From: Rugalucina vietnamica | Taxonomy: Eukaryota; Mollusca; Bivalvia; Lucinida; Lucinidae | Length of the DNA stretch: 64,000 nucleotides | Assembly: GCA_964017185.1 (NCBI GenBank) | Contig: OZ024875.1 | Span: 25,429,456-25,493,455, forward strand | Reading direction: 5' to 3' | In this document: in pieces, positions 1-12,021 of the stretch | How positions within the stretch are numbered: the stretch's first letter is position 1 | Layout of the letters: each line of letters starts with the position of its first letter | Translations under genes and position numbers: made by a program | Notes under the pieces: generated by a model | What the model was told of the DNA's origin: nothing | The model's input: the letters and a program-made list of their open reading frames with translations, nothing else | Databases searched by the model: none

Positions 1-352
1 AATCGAATTTCTGATATCAAGAAATCGAATTTCTGATATCAAAAAATCAAAGCGATTTCTTGATATCAAAAATTCGATTTTCTGATATCAAAAATTCGAT
101 TTTCTGATATCAAAAAATCGAATTTCTGATATCAAAAAATCAAAGCGATTTCTTGATATCAAAAATTCGATTTTCTGATATCAAAAATTCGATTTTCTGA
201 TATCAAAAAATCGAATTTCTGATATCAAAAAATCAAAGCGATTTCTTGATATCAAAAATTCGATTTTCTGATATCAAAAATTCGATTTTCTGATATCAAA
301 AAATCAAAGCGATTATTTGATATCAAAAATTCGATTTTTTGATATCAAAAAA
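1..352. repeat. GATATC satellite array, block 1
   Basis: Tandem units of about 20-23 bp, each centred on the palindrome GATATC and joined by A/T runs with either ATTCGATTTT or ATCGAATTTC. A variant unit containing TCAAAGCG recurs at about 47, 140, 233 and 304, giving a 93-bp higher-order period for the first repeats and a shorter last one. The array runs off the left edge of the window, so its full length is unknown. No coding potential. Confidence 0.92.
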
Positions 353-424
353 TCTGGAAAATTTTCCATCTAAGAAATGATGGCTCCCTAACAAGAAACA
401 ATTAGAGTAGTTTCCCATGTAAAA

Positions 425-545
425 TAAACAGTTTATGGGTTAGTTCGGGTGGTAGCTAGTGTCACGCTAGTCAAGTAGATAGCTTTTTCGCTTTGCAACC
501 GAGAGGTTGGCTGTTCGATTCCCGATCGGCCGTAAAGGCATTTTA
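425..545 (+). repeat. possible tRNA-derived SINE head
   Basis: A short segment with a good RNA polymerase III B-box-like match (TGTTCGATTCC near 510) inside a stem-like GGCTG...CGGCC context, preceded by a poor A-box-like GGTTAGTTCGGGTGG. It does not fold convincingly as a full tRNA, and no polyA or SINE tail could be assigned, so this is a weak call. Confidence 0.35.
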
Positions 546-1065
546 TGTCGGTGATAAATGTTCATCCTCACTAATGAAAGGCAACTCGCTCAACTATCTG
601 TCCCATAGTTTGACTGTTTGACTTTTCCCGAAACGCTCTGTACCAGTCGCACCTCGTGGCATCCACGTGGTTCCTTTACCGGATGGACCTTACTGCTGTG
701 TATAATTCAACGTAATTGTGTAGTATTTCATATGCATAAAAATACAAGTATCAGATGTGTTTCATTTAAACATAATAAAATTAACCTGCAGATGCGCATT
801 GGGTTACGGATGACAGAAGAAGGTGGAGGGGGAATAATTGTTAGAATTTTAACGCTGATTCAACGTTTCTTCGATCAAAACTACAACCAGACCTCATATC
901 AGGGGTTGTCAACGTGACGGTAGTCTTTAGGGACACAAGCATAGGCAATTGATGTCAGCTAGACCCCCCATCGTACGCCGCAGCACACACTTGTATGGTA
1001 CTTATATCAGGCTGATAATAACAATAATTATCTTTATCTATATAATATTAAACATATGAGTCTGT
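546..1065. other. no recognisable feature
   Basis: AT-rich sequence between the SINE-like head and a MITE copy. A 99-codon open frame at 618-917 has no recognisable domain and atypical composition, and is not considered a gene. Confidence 0.5.
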
Positions 1066-1275
1066 GCGTGAGAAAAACAACAATTTCAGTTCCGACCAAG
1101 TCCTGTACAGCCAAAGAAGCATGCTAGAAACTTGGAATGTCAGATCTAGAAAGTATTGAAACTGATGATGTACTATCCGTGTAGCGAAAACGAAGGCGCT
1201 GATCAGATACGCGGTTACTGCGAAGCTGATCCTGCGCCTTTGTTTTCGCCTATGCAGATTGTTAGTTTCCTAATG
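1066..1275 (+). mobile_element. AACCAACAAT-family MITE, copy 1
   Basis: About 210 bp bounded by imperfect inverted ends (AACAACAATTT left, CAGATTGTTAGTTTC right). It contains the family hallmarks GTACTATCCGTGTAGC, GGCGCTGATCAG and the hairpin core GTTACTGCGAAGCTGATC. Other copies lie at 12,465, 17,205, 53,712 and 56,176. The reading frames through it come from the repeat, not from a gene. Confidence 0.7.
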
Positions 1276-1587
1276 CGGCGGCTCTTATTCTGTTCTGCTA
1301 TCAAAGTACCCCACGATACATACGAGTGTCCAATAATTATAGGCACATTCCGGCCCATTTCAATAAAGAAACGCATGGGAAACCGTGTATATTCTGCTGC
1401 GCATGTTTCAAGTTTGACCATGCCGCGCAATTTATCGGTAATTTTACTGAACATACACAGCGGATTTCAAGTAGATTTTCGCGAAAACTATAGTGACCAT
1501 AGTTAAACACCTGAACTCAGCCCATGCAAGCCTATAAATAATTTTGAGGGATCTATCATTTTTTCTCAGCAAAGGAAGGCCTAAAGG

Positions 1588-2085
1588 ATTTTTTGATATC
1601 ACAAAATCGAATTTTTGATATCAAAAAATACTCTCCATTTTTTGATATCAGAAATTCGATTTTTTGATATAAGAAATTCGATTTTCTGATATCAAAAAAT
1701 AAGCCTGATTTTTTGATATCACAAATTCGATTTTGTGATATCAAAAATTCGAATTTTTGATATCAAAAAATCGAATTTGTGATATCAAAAAATCAGGCTT
1801 ATTTTTTGATATCAGAAAATCGAATTTCTGATATCAAAAAATCGAATTTCTGATATCAAAAATTCGATTTTCTGATATCAAAAAATAAGCCTAATTTTTT
1901 GATATCACAAATTCGATTTTTTGATATCAGAAATTCGATTTTCTGATATCAAAAAATCGATTTTTTGATATCAAAAAATATTTTCTGATATCAAATAATA
2001 TTTTCTGATATCAAAAAATCGAATTTCTGATATCAAAAAATAATTTTTGATATCAAAAAATCGAATTTCTGATATCAAAAAATCG
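1588..2085. repeat. GATATC satellite array, block 2
   Basis: Same GATATC-centred unit family as block 1, about 500 bp. Units here vary more (TTTTGTGATATC, AAAAATAAGCCTGATTTTTTGATATC) and alternate in orientation. An open frame within it on the minus strand is only the translated satellite. Confidence 0.92.
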
Positions 2086-3002
2086 GGATTTTATAGTAAA
2101 ACGGCACCCCATATATACATGTTTGTGTTGGATAGGGTCGAAAACGTTTGAGATAGGTTTTCTCAAGACACGGCGTATCGATGTCCTAGCAAGTTGCAAT
2201 TATAAGTCCGACTCGTATTTTCTTTTCCATGTCAGTCGTTTCCCACTTAGTCGCATTCCCCACTTAGTCGCATTTCCCATTTAAGCGCCTGACGGACGGT
2301 TTCCTAGATAGTCGCAACTTTTTTCCTACTTAAGCGCATTTCCCACTTAGTCGCCTAACACACGTTACAAGTTTATTTTCTCAACCTCTCTATTATTGGT
2401 GATTTTGCAACATCTGTTACATCTAACTGACCCATAAACTATCATTTCTGTCTTATTATAGGAAATGATTCTTCTGAGAAACGATATAAGAACTCCATAA
2501 AATGCACCCGAATAATCAGGGGCGCATAGTTTCTTTAAGTCATTTTCATTTCTTTTCACTTTTTTGCTGGATATAATTATGTTTGACTCGCTTTTTTGAC
2601 GAACGACGTGTTCGTTAGAAGTACGCTACGTTTGGAATACGGTCTGAAGTGCGTTGTACATATGCTCCGAGCAGCAAAGTAGATAACGCTGCGAACTGTG
2701 TATGTATGCACGATTTTTTCGCTCAGTACGAATAAAAAAAATCGGACCTGTCTGTGCGTACATATGCGTACTATGTACGCAGTAAAAATCAGTGGTACGC
2801 AAACAGGTTTCATTTCTATGCATACTCAGATAAAATACCCTTAAAATTGTCAGAAAACGACAACTTTTCAACTTTTGGTCTGGCTGCTCTGTCCACAAAC
2901 GAAAAGGAGTTACAATATTAATCAGTATAACGTTAGCTGCTGATCGCTCCATATTACATATCGTGCAATATATTATGTATCTTCAGTATCTATACCATAT
3001 AT
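2086..3002. other. no recognisable gene; short internal repetitions
   Basis: Contains a cluster of CCCACTTAGTCGCATT-like motifs (about 2,240-2,355) and a segment rich in TACGCA/GTACGT words (about 2,580-2,800). The two overlapping open frames here have no recognisable domain. Confidence 0.5.
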
Positions 3003-4330
3003 CACGGCTAACAAACCTTTAAATGCGTAACCGCGGTTAAGAAAAGAAATCCGATTCACGCCTTTCCGGTTAAGCATCAGATGACCAACAAAAGGTAAAC
3101 AAACTTTTGCAACTCGTGTTTCCGAGTAAAATATTTTGATTCGAAGACAGATATGATAATTCTCTCAATGCTATTTTATCAGTTAGACATTGCAATATTT
3201 GGATCCCAAAGGATTTCCAGAAACTTTTCTTTATAATCGTGATTTTTATTCCCTCCTTCAAATACATGTTGGGATTGCCTTGTACATGAAGAAAATGTGG
3301 GTCAGTTGCAGGGATATTTTTTAGATATCCGCCAATTACGTCCATATTAACGGCTAGCAATACAGCGTGCAGATGATTTTAACATTGTGCGAGGTCTGTT
3401 GACAGTTTTGTTGCCTCTGGCCACTGCATTCTATGCATATGTGATTAAAAGCTGTGTCAACACTTTGGTTACGAATTTAATCATTAGAATGATAGCAATA
3501 TAATCAACATAAAACACATGTATAAAAGTGTTTGTTATTGTTAATAGTTTTACGCTCAAGTTTTATTTGTCACATTCTCTCGTCCTCTCTGAATGGGTTC
3601 TAACTCAAATTGGTGTGTTTGTGATATTTGCAGTGAAAATGTTTGATATGAAATAATACAAACAGTCTATGTAATAGAATAATTCACATGCATGATAATC
3701 CTGTTCATGACGACGATTTTACAGCATTATGTATACTTTATTTGCTTTTTCCTGGTTTTATGTCATTCAAAACGCTTTACAGAGAAAATTAAATAACATA
3801 ATTTGAACCGGTGGAGGTTTCTAAAATATCTTGAAATAATATCATTCATATTTTAATGATTAAATGCGTAACCATCTTTTCCTTCCCTTCAAATCGATAA
3901 TACCAGGCACTAACACAACGAAATTTTGGCACAGACATCAGTTGCAATTTATTTAATATATATATCTGTAAATTTGTCGTGGAACAATCACTAAAATTCG
4001 ATATTTACCAGCAAATTGTCCAATTTTCAGTTGTATTTCGCCGACTTTGGCCTTGTTGTAACACCAGGTTCGAAGGAGGGAATAAAAAACTCAAAGACCA
4101 TCAAATTATTTTGCGACCTACTTTGGTGCTGACTAACAATAGTAAATAAGTGACAAAATAGCATTCATAGATAATCGATACATTTCTGTACTAAAATATA
4201 ATCATCAATTGATCCTAGTAGTGTATGTTTTGTTTACCTTTTCTTGGTCCGCATATGCGTAACCGGAAGGGCATGAATCGGATTTTCTTTCTTAACCGGC
4301 GGTTACGCATTTAAAGGTTTGTTAGCCGTG
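3003..4330. mobile_element. non-autonomous DNA transposon with ~100-bp TIRs
   Basis: Starts CACGGCTAACAAACC and ends GGTTTGTTAGCCGTG. The inverted match continues for about 100 bp with few differences (ATGCGTAACCG, GTTAAG, ATCCGATTCA, AAAAGGTAAACAAA on both sides). Both flanks read TATAT, compatible with a TA or TATAT target duplication. The word ATGCGTAACC also occurs internally near 3,862. A 96-codon minus-strand frame inside (3,070-3,360) has no recognisable domain, and no transposase is present. Confidence 0.85.
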
Positions 4331-4508
4331 TATATGATACGTGTCAGACAAATTGTTTACCAAAGGTTTATTAATGAAGTTTAATGGTAGTGTGTCACAG
4401 ATTTATAGTATAGGCATTTTGCATCAGTTTGATCATTAATTTCAATTTAAAACTTTACTTGGTGTATTCCATGTTCTTTATCCCAGTTTATCATGTTTTC
4501 CTCATTTT
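4331..4508. other. AT-rich spacer
   Basis: Nothing recognisable between the TIR element and the next repeat. Confidence 0.5.
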
Positions 4509-4509
4509 T

Positions 4510-6194
4510 AGCTCACCTGAGCTGAAGGCTCACAAGGTGAGCTTATAGGATGGCCATGATCCGGCGTCCGTCCGTCGTCCGTCGGTCCGTCCGTCCGTCG
4601 TCCACAATTTCAAAGATCTTCTTCTCTGAAACCGCTTGGCCAATCAAAGTGAAATTTTATGTGGAGCATCCTTGGGTAATGGCATTTCAAGTTTGATCGC
4701 GAGATCCAGGTCACATGACCAAGATGGCCGCCACGCCCATATATGGTAAAAACCCTTCAAAAATCTTCTTCTTCAGAACCGGTGGGCCGATTTCCACGAA
4801 ACTTGGTATGTAGCATCGCTGACCTCAGCCCATCATAGTTTGATAAAATGATGACCCTTGGATGACCTTGACCTATTTTACGGCAAGGTCAAATTTGGAA
4901 ACATAGGCTTTTACATGGGAAAAAGTGAAAACTATGGATTTTTTAAAACTATTGCAGCCTGATGCCTGAAAAGTGGTAGATGCAAACAACTAATGGAGTA
5001 GATGAAGGTATGAGATTAATGTAGGTCAAGGTCATCTCTTGACCTTGGCCAGTCTGTCGTCCATACACACTTTTCAAAGATCTTCTTCTCTGGAACTGCT
5101 GGGCCTACAAAGTAAAATTTTATGTGGAGCATCCATGGGTAGGGGAGACGAAAGTTTGATCGCGAAATCCAGGTCACATGACCAAGATGGCTCCCACGCC
5201 CATATATGGTAAAAACCACTCAAAAATCTTCTTCTCCAGAACCGGCAGGCCAATTTTCATGAAACTTGGTACGTAGCATTTGGGACTCCAGCCCATCATA
5301 GTTTGATAAAATGATGACCATAGGATGACCTTGACATATTTTACGGCAAGGTCAATTTTGGAAACATAGGCTTTTACATGGGAAAAAGTGAAAACTATGG
5401 ATTTTTTGAAAACTATTGCAGCCTGATGCTTGAAAAGTGGTAGATGCAAACAACTGATGGAGTAGATGAAGGTATGTGATTAATTTAGGTCAAGGTCATC
5501 TCTTGACCTTGGCCAGTCTGTCGTCCATACACACTTTTCAAAGATCTTCTTCTCTGAAACTGCTGGGCCAATCAAAGTAAAATTTTATACGAAGCATCCA
5601 TGGGTAGGGGAGACGAAAGTTTGATCGCGAAATCCAGGTCACATTACCAAGATGGCCGCCACGCCCATATATGGTAAAAACCCTTCAAAAATTTTCTTCT
5701 CCAGAACCGGCAGGCCAATTTTCGCGAAACTTGGTACTAGTATGTAGCATTTGGGACTCCAGCCCATCAAAGTTTGATCAAATGATTACCATAGGATGAC
5801 CTTGACCTATTTTACGGCAAGGTCAATTTTGGAAACATAGGCTTTTACATGGGGAAAGGCGAAAACAATGGATATTTTGGAAACTGTTGCAGTCTGAGTT
5901 GCTTGATGCAGACAACCAATGGAGTCAATGAAGGTAAGTAATTAATGAAGGCCAAGGTCATTTCTTGACCTTGACCCAAGGTCATTTAAATATCAAAATT
6001 AAAATTATAGTTTTCTCATAAATCACTGGGTTTGGAAACTGTTGCAGCCTGAGACCTGAAACTTTGCAGATGCAGACAACTGATGAATTCAATAAAGGTG
6101 TGTGAGTATTCATGGTCAAGGTCATTTCATGATGACTTAATACTCCAAGATCAGGCTTCAGGTGAGCGTTCTCAGGACCAATGGTCCTCTGGTT
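4510..6194 (+). mobile_element. GCTCACC repeat, forward copy
   Basis: Begins with the family hairpin (GCTCACCTGAGC, a GAAGGCTC loop arm, then AGGTGAGC), a CCGTCCGTCGTCC run, and internal tandem units of about 460-480 bp. Each unit starts AAAGATCTTCTTCTCTGAA and includes GACCAAGATGG and TGACCTTGACCTATTTTACG. The right end is AGGTGAGCGTTCTCAGGACC then AATGGTCCTCTGGTT. Open frames in it are translations of the repeat. No transposase or RT is visible. Confidence 0.85.
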
Positions 6195-7163
6195 CTCTTT
6201 TTATTTTTGCAAGGGGCAAACATATGGTTTAACATGCTTAAATGATAAAATAGCATGTAATTACAGGATTTTCAACCAGTTTACTTAAATTTTCATACTT
6301 GAATAAATGGTCTTATCCATACGTGTACATAAATCTATCTATAAGTTTGATTTTGGATGTGAGATTAGAATAAGAATCCTTAGAAAACGTGTACAAAGTT
6401 GTATTGATGGGCGTACGCTGTTATACGCTTTTATAAGTCATGCTACGCCAGGAATACGTTGCATATGAATAAGCTACTAGTAAATACGCTAGACATATGC
6501 ATACGCTTTGTATAAGTTAAGAGAGCGCCTTTCCCGGATTTTTAACAGAATTAACAGCGTATAATAACGTTCAACAATGTACTGGATACTTTTTCATACG
6601 TTGGCCAATACGTTTTGGTGAGAGCGGGTCTTAAGCGTATACAGAATATCCCCAGATGGCGGCGTCACATTTGGGTTTGTCCGAGGACGCCAGGCTTATA
6701 TGAGTTAATACAGGTGTTAGTGTCTCTACGGGTTACTCTGGCTTATGCCCTTACTCAGCGATAGTTCAGCTACTCAGCGATAGTTTGAAGCGATAGTTCG
6801 TTTCGATATCGGTTGAAAGGTCAGGAATAAATGTTAATAAATTATGGGTTCATTTCATGTAGGTGTAAAAATCAATGGCATTAGTTTTGGAACCTGGAAT
6901 AGGGTCTTATTATATACATTTTAGAAATCCCATTTAAAGGATGTCTCGACATCCATGTATTTGGGAAAACATTATCGCTAATCGAAAGAGTAACACAGAC
7001 TCCACCTTTTTTTTTTTTCAATAACTTGACAACTTGCAGAACTAGTCACCAAACTGTAAATAATATAACCCATACCCTATGGGTGGTTTGCCAGATGAAC
7101 AATTTGTCACCAGCATGTACCGGCCGGGTATCGAAACCTAAAACATCCGGATTGAATCACGTC

Positions 7164-7208
<45 letters not shown>

Positions 7209-7611
7209 TTTCAGTGTAATTTAGCTTGGTTTAGTAAGATATCATGACTTACATGCGGACATGGTTATCAGGCCAGCATTCCTGTGTGATCAGGCTGTCT
7301 AACACATCACACGAAACATTCCCTAAACGGGGCAAAGAATGGCCCGCCTCTGAAACAGTTACAGAAGTTATGTCAGTATTAGCCTGCGCTTCAATGTTCG
7401 TGATAAAACAACAAACATAATGATTTTCTGGCCAGCAAATGCTTAATACACATGTGAATTTGCAAAACTGTTACGTGTATTTGTGACATGGCCAACTTTT
7501 AAATAAAACAAAAATAAGACGTAACCATATACATAACATTGATAATTGATACCATTTGATGACTTGATGACGATGACTTCAAGATCAGGGTTACTACTAA
7601 GGTATTCTGCA

Positions 7612-7663
<52 letters not shown>

Positions 7664-7744
7664 GTATATAGTGTCATGAACATAAAATATAGTGAATGGA
7701 TCATATGCGTAAGGACTATCGTCCCTTTGTCTTGTTGATTACAG
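6195..7744. other. gene-free region with simple repeats
   Basis: No coding exon recognised. It contains a T-run of about 39 bases (7,168-7,206) and a (CT)n microsatellite of about 40 bp (about 7,618-7,657) less than 100 bp upstream of the carboxylesterase exon. The missing first exon and promoter of that gene could lie here or further upstream, but no initiating exon could be assigned. Confidence 0.5.
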
Positions 7745-8076
7745 GCTGGCTATCTTATGCCTTATTGCCCTAGGTGACGTCACAACAACATCAACTATAC
7801 CGACTACAGACGGCAATGTTGCTGGCAAAAACCTCACATATAACGGCATCACCGTCACGCAGTACTTGGGCATTCCATATGCCGCCCCACCCCTCGGTGA
7901 TCTTCGGTTTAGACGCCCAAGACCCCACCCGGGATGGAACGGGACTCTCCGAGCTACACAGTTTGGACCATCTTGCATGCAGTATCTATTGGGAAATGAT
8001 GAGTGGCTTATACCAAACAAAAACGTTTCAGAAGATTGCTTGCAGCTGAACGTTTTTATTCCACATATTGAAAACG
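7745..8076 (+). CDS. carboxylesterase exon with signal core and Cys loop
   Basis: Acceptor ...GATTACAG/GCTGGC and donor AAACG/GTATGA. It encodes the end of a signal peptide and the N-terminal part of the fold: GIPYAAPPLGDLRFRRP and the cysteines of the first disulphide loop (PSCMQ and SEDCLQLNVF). The latter matches the type-B carboxylesterase signature around EDCL. Confidence 0.88.
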
Positions 8077-11000
8077 GTATGAGAGTCACTTTAACGTCAT
8101 TTCAGTTTCCTATATAGTCGTTAAACGTTCTCCTAGAAAAAAGTCATGGTCTTCAAAAGCTTTGTAACGACATATCCAGCATCAAAACAAGCAAATTAAT
8201 GTTATTTTCGTTTCTGTCTCATGATGAGTGGCAACAGCCATTTTCCCCTTATATTTGTCACTGCAGGTACTATAAGAAAGTCTGTGATGGTATGGATCCA
8301 TGGTGGTGGATTCACAGCAGGACAAGCAACGCTATTTGATGCATCCTATCTTGCCATTCAAGGCGACGTGATTGTCGTCACCATTAATTACAGACTAGGT
8401 ATATTTGGATTCTTGTACACTGGCGACAAAAACGCTCCTGGTAATTATGGCCTATTCGACCAACGGTTGGCCATTCAATGGGTAAAAGACAATATAGAAA
8501 ACTTTGGTGGTGATGCAAGGAATATTTGCATTTTCGGCGAGTCTGCCGGTGGGGTGAGCGTTGGATATCATTCTTTATCGCCACTGAACAAGGGATTATT
8601 TCAAAGAGCGATATTCGAAAGTGGCACAATCGTCTGGTCAAAAGACTTAGAGGTTAAAACTGCAGACGTTGCTGTAAAACTGGGACACTTTGTAAACTGC
8701 AGCTCAACAGATGCCACTGGCAAACGTAACTACAAAAATCTCGTAGAATGCTTAAGACGCGTTCCCAGTGAAAAACTGTTGGCAGAGCAAGGACCTGCTT
8801 CCAGCAGTAGCAAAGACGCATCGTTTCAGAGTAGAATGGGACCGGTTATTGATGGTGAGTTTGTAACTGGTAATCCTATGAGCGTCATAGCGAACGTATC
8901 TTCTCCTGCCTACGGCATGTTCACAAGCATCGATATACTTGCAGGTACAAATAATGCAGAGGGAGGTCTTATGTTCTTCATGCTCTTGAGCTACCAGACA
9001 AAGTACAATTTCAATGCTAGTGTTAGTATTCCAGTTCGTGTTCTGTGTGACCTTGTTGCACCGGCACTCGCTAGAGATTACTATGGCAACAACACGAACG
9101 TCTCAGCAGCCATTTGTGACCAGTATAAATTACACGGATCTTCACCAGCAGACCAGTCCAGAAGCATCGTTAATGTATTTGCAGACCATGAGTTTATAGT
9201 TCCAACAGTAATACTGCTACAAGCTCATTCTCGAGGAAGTGTGAACAAGAACACCTACCATTATCTGTTCTCCCATCAGCCATCAGACCCATGGATTCAG
9301 ACCAGACCACCTTGGCTACTGGGCGCCAACCATGCAGGGGAGCTCCCATTTGTATTTGGGTTAGATGCCATGTACCATCCTACCGTACCAAGACCCAAGG
9401 ATGAGATGACCCTGTCAACCCAGTTCATGAAGTTCTGGTCAAACTTTGCCAAGCATGGGTAAGTGTATAGTACTTTATATACACCATTTGCTGAAAACTT
9501 TCTACTTACTAATAATCAATTTCTGATCATTATAATTACTGTACCTCGTTTTCTCATTATATTACATTATGTTTCCCAAAAGTCACATTTTTACGGTGCC
9601 ACAACAATATTCAAATAGGTTCCTACATCAAAATTTTATGCCCGAGGTTAGAAATTTAGACTTAAACATAGACAAGGCATAAACCCAGAATTAAAAAAAA
9701 ACAAGTAGCCCAAGGGCAACGATCGCTCACCTGAGAGTCAACAAGTACAGTCACTGGACAGAGAATTTTTTTCTTCTTTTTTTACCCTAAATGGGTATGA
9801 CGGCCATCTTGGTAATGTTTCAGGTCTATGGCTGCAATAGTTACCTTAGGCTCATTGGTCCTGTAAACGCTTACCTGAGACCTAGTTGTCACTTTTCTCC
9901 ATGTTTCCATGTTTGCCTATGCTTCCAAAATTGATCTTGACCTAAATTAATCACATACCTTCATCTACTCTATTAGTTGTTTGCATCTACCACTTTTCAG
10001 GTCTCAGGCTGCATTTAGTTTACAAAATATCCATTGTTTTCACTTTTTCCCATGTACAAGCCTATGTTTCCAAAATTGACCTTACCGTAAGATAGGTCAA
10101 GGTCATCCTAGGGTCATCATTTTATCGTGAAAATCGGCCTGCCCGTTCTAGATTTCGGGATCAAACTTTCGTTACCCCTACCCAGGGATGCTCCACATAA
10201 AATTTCAGTTTGATTGGCCATGCGGTTTCAGAGAAGAAGATCTTTGAAAAGTGTGTATAGACGACAGATCGGCCAAGGTCAAGAGATGACCTTGACCTAA
10301 ATTAATCACATACTTTCATTAGTTGTTTTGCATCTACCACTTTTTGGGTCTCAGGCTGCAATAGTTTTCAAAAAATCCATATTTTTCACTTTTTTCCATG
10401 TAAAAGCCTATGTTTCCAAAATTGACCTTGACGTAAAATAGGTCAAGGTCATCCTAGGGTCATTATTTGATCAAACTACGATGGGCTAGAGTCCCAAATG
10501 CTACATACTAAGTTTCATGAAAATCGGCCTGCCCGTCCTGGAGAAGAAGATTTTTGAGTGTTTTTTACCAAGTATGGGTGTGGCAGCCATCTTGGTCATG
10601 TAACTCAGATTTTGCGATCAAATTTTCATCCCCACTACCCAGGGATGCTCCACATAAAATTTCACTTTGATTAGCCAAGCGGTTTCAGAGAAGAAGATCT
10701 TTGAAAAGTGTGTATGGATGACAGACCCTTCAAGGTCAAGAGATGACCTTGGCCTAAATTAATCACATACCTCCATCTACTCCATTAGTTGTTTGCATCT
10801 ACCACTTTTCAGGTCTAAGGCTGCAATAGTTTTCAAAAAATTGCAATTTTCCGCTTTACTTCTTAATTTTAAGTCAATGGAAACTTTAAGTTGCCATAGC
10901 AACCAAAGTAGTGGGACAAGGACAATAAAAAACACAAACTTTGTAGAGGCTAATATCATAAGCATGTATGCAAAGTTTCAGCTTCATCCGCCTTACAGCT

Positions 11001-12021
11001 TCTGAGAAGAAAATTTTTGAATATTTTTTCGAAAATTTACCCTTTACATTGCTATAGCAACCAAACGAATAAAGCGATTTTGACAAAACTTGCCTAAAAC
11101 GGGGAGGACTACTCAATAAACATTTATGTAAAAACAAAATTTCAATATCCTCAATGAAACGGCAGAAATTGCAAATTTCCACTTTTTGCCTTATAAGTCA
11201 ATGGAAACTTCAAGTTACCATAGCAACCAAAATAGTTGGACAAAGACAATAAAAAACCCAAACTTTGTACAGGCTAATGTCATAAGCATGTATGCTAACT
11301 TTCAGCTTCATCCCCCATACGGCTTCTGAGAAGATTTTTGAATATTTTTTTCGAAAATTTACCCTTTATGTTGCTATAGCAACAAAACAAATACAGTGAT
11401 TTTTACAAAAGTTGCCTTAAACATGAAGGACTACTCAATAAACATTTATGTAAAAACAAAATTCAAATATCTCCAGCCTGACAACGGAAAATGCCAATTT
11501 CCACTTTTTCTCCATACAAGTCAATGGAAACTTCAAGTTGCCATAGCAACCAGAGTTCTTATCCGAACTAATAAAAAACACAAATATTCGTTCCCCCTAC
11601 CTGTAAATGCTATATGTGAAATATGAAAAGATTCGGCCTAGCAGCTTCAGAAGAGAAGTCGTTTGAAAATGTTGATGACGACGGACGACACACGGACGAC
11701 GGCTCGACTACTATACTATAAGCTCACCTTGTGAGCCTTCGGCTCAGGTGAGCTAAAAATGCTGTGCTGACTTACTCAGGTAAGTTGTTTGTAAATACTA
11801 AATAAACTGTAAATGTTTTGTATTTTAGTGACCCTAACGGACCAGGGGTACCTCAGTGGCCCAGCTATGAAAACAATAAAAAGGCTTACATGGACCTTAA
11901 CATTCCAGCCACAGCAAAAGAGAATTTATATGCTGACAGGATGAACTTTTGGATACACAAAGTTCCAAATATAACTAATTATCAACCTGGGTATCAATCT
12001 CCAATAGTTATAATTGGGTGA
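7745..12021 (+). CDS. carboxylesterase/cholinesterase-family enzyme (three exons)
   Basis: Coding exons 7,745-8,076, 8,267-9,458 and 11,829-12,021 join in frame (phases 1 and 2, all GT-AG) to give an alpha/beta-hydrolase of the type-B carboxylesterase family. These enzymes hydrolyse esters and are usually secreted or membrane-anchored. A hydrophobic signal-peptide-like start (LAILCLIALG) opens the first visible exon. The oxyanion motif HGGGF, nucleophile motif GESAGG (Ser codon 8,542), acidic residue in NNAEGG (Glu codon 8,959) and GANHAGE (His codon 9,331) form a complete triad. No Met precedes the signal core in the exon, and the frame is closed by TAA at 7,710, so a 5' exon is missing. The short C-terminus has no obvious GPI or tetramerisation signal. 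Exact substrate unknown. Confidence 0.9.
8267..9458 (+). CDS. carboxylesterase catalytic exon
   Basis: Acceptor ACTGCAG/GTACTA and donor CATGG/GTAAGT. The long exon carries HGGGF, NYRLGIFGF, the GNYGLFDQ and NIENFGGD segments, the GESAGG nucleophile elbow, the catalytic Glu and the HAGELPFVFG histidine segment. A start at 8,221 would read through the intron; the true exon begins after the acceptor because the joined codon (G plus GT) gives Gly and restores family similarity. Confidence 0.93.
9459..11828 (+). other. carboxylesterase intron 2
   Basis: A 2.37-kb intron from GTAAGT to TATTTTAG. About 2.05 kb of it is an antisense GCTCACC repeat (9,701-11,754), so the intron was probably only about 300 bp before that insertion. 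Confidence 0.85.
9701..11754 (-). mobile_element. GCTCACC repeat in carboxylesterase intron
   Basis: Starts ACAAGTAGCCCAAGGGCAAC and ends with the family hairpin (AAGCTCACCTTGTGAGCC then TTCGGCTCAGGTGAGC), so it lies in reverse orientation. Internal tandem units include GATCTTTGAAAAGTGTGTAT and TGACCTTGACCTAAATTAAT. Its distal part (about 10,840-11,650) carries a second unit type with GCCATAGCAACCAAA. Confidence 0.85.
11829..12021 (+). CDS. carboxylesterase terminal exon
   Basis: Acceptor TATTTTAG/TGACCC. The first base completes a Gly codon from exon 2. It encodes DPNGPGVPQWP, a conserved C-terminal segment of the family, then YADRMNFWIHKVP and a stop TGA at 12,019-12,021. Confidence 0.88.

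Noticed and set aside
1..352. CRISPR-like array
   Set aside because: Units are contiguous GATATC satellite with no unique spacers, in a eukaryotic context.
1156..1506. 116-codon open frame
   Set aside because: Its first third lies within a MITE copy and the rest shows no domain or splice support.
3070..3360. Transposase inside the 3,003-4,330 element
   Set aside because: 96-codon minus frame lacks any DDE, HTH or zinc motif and is too short.
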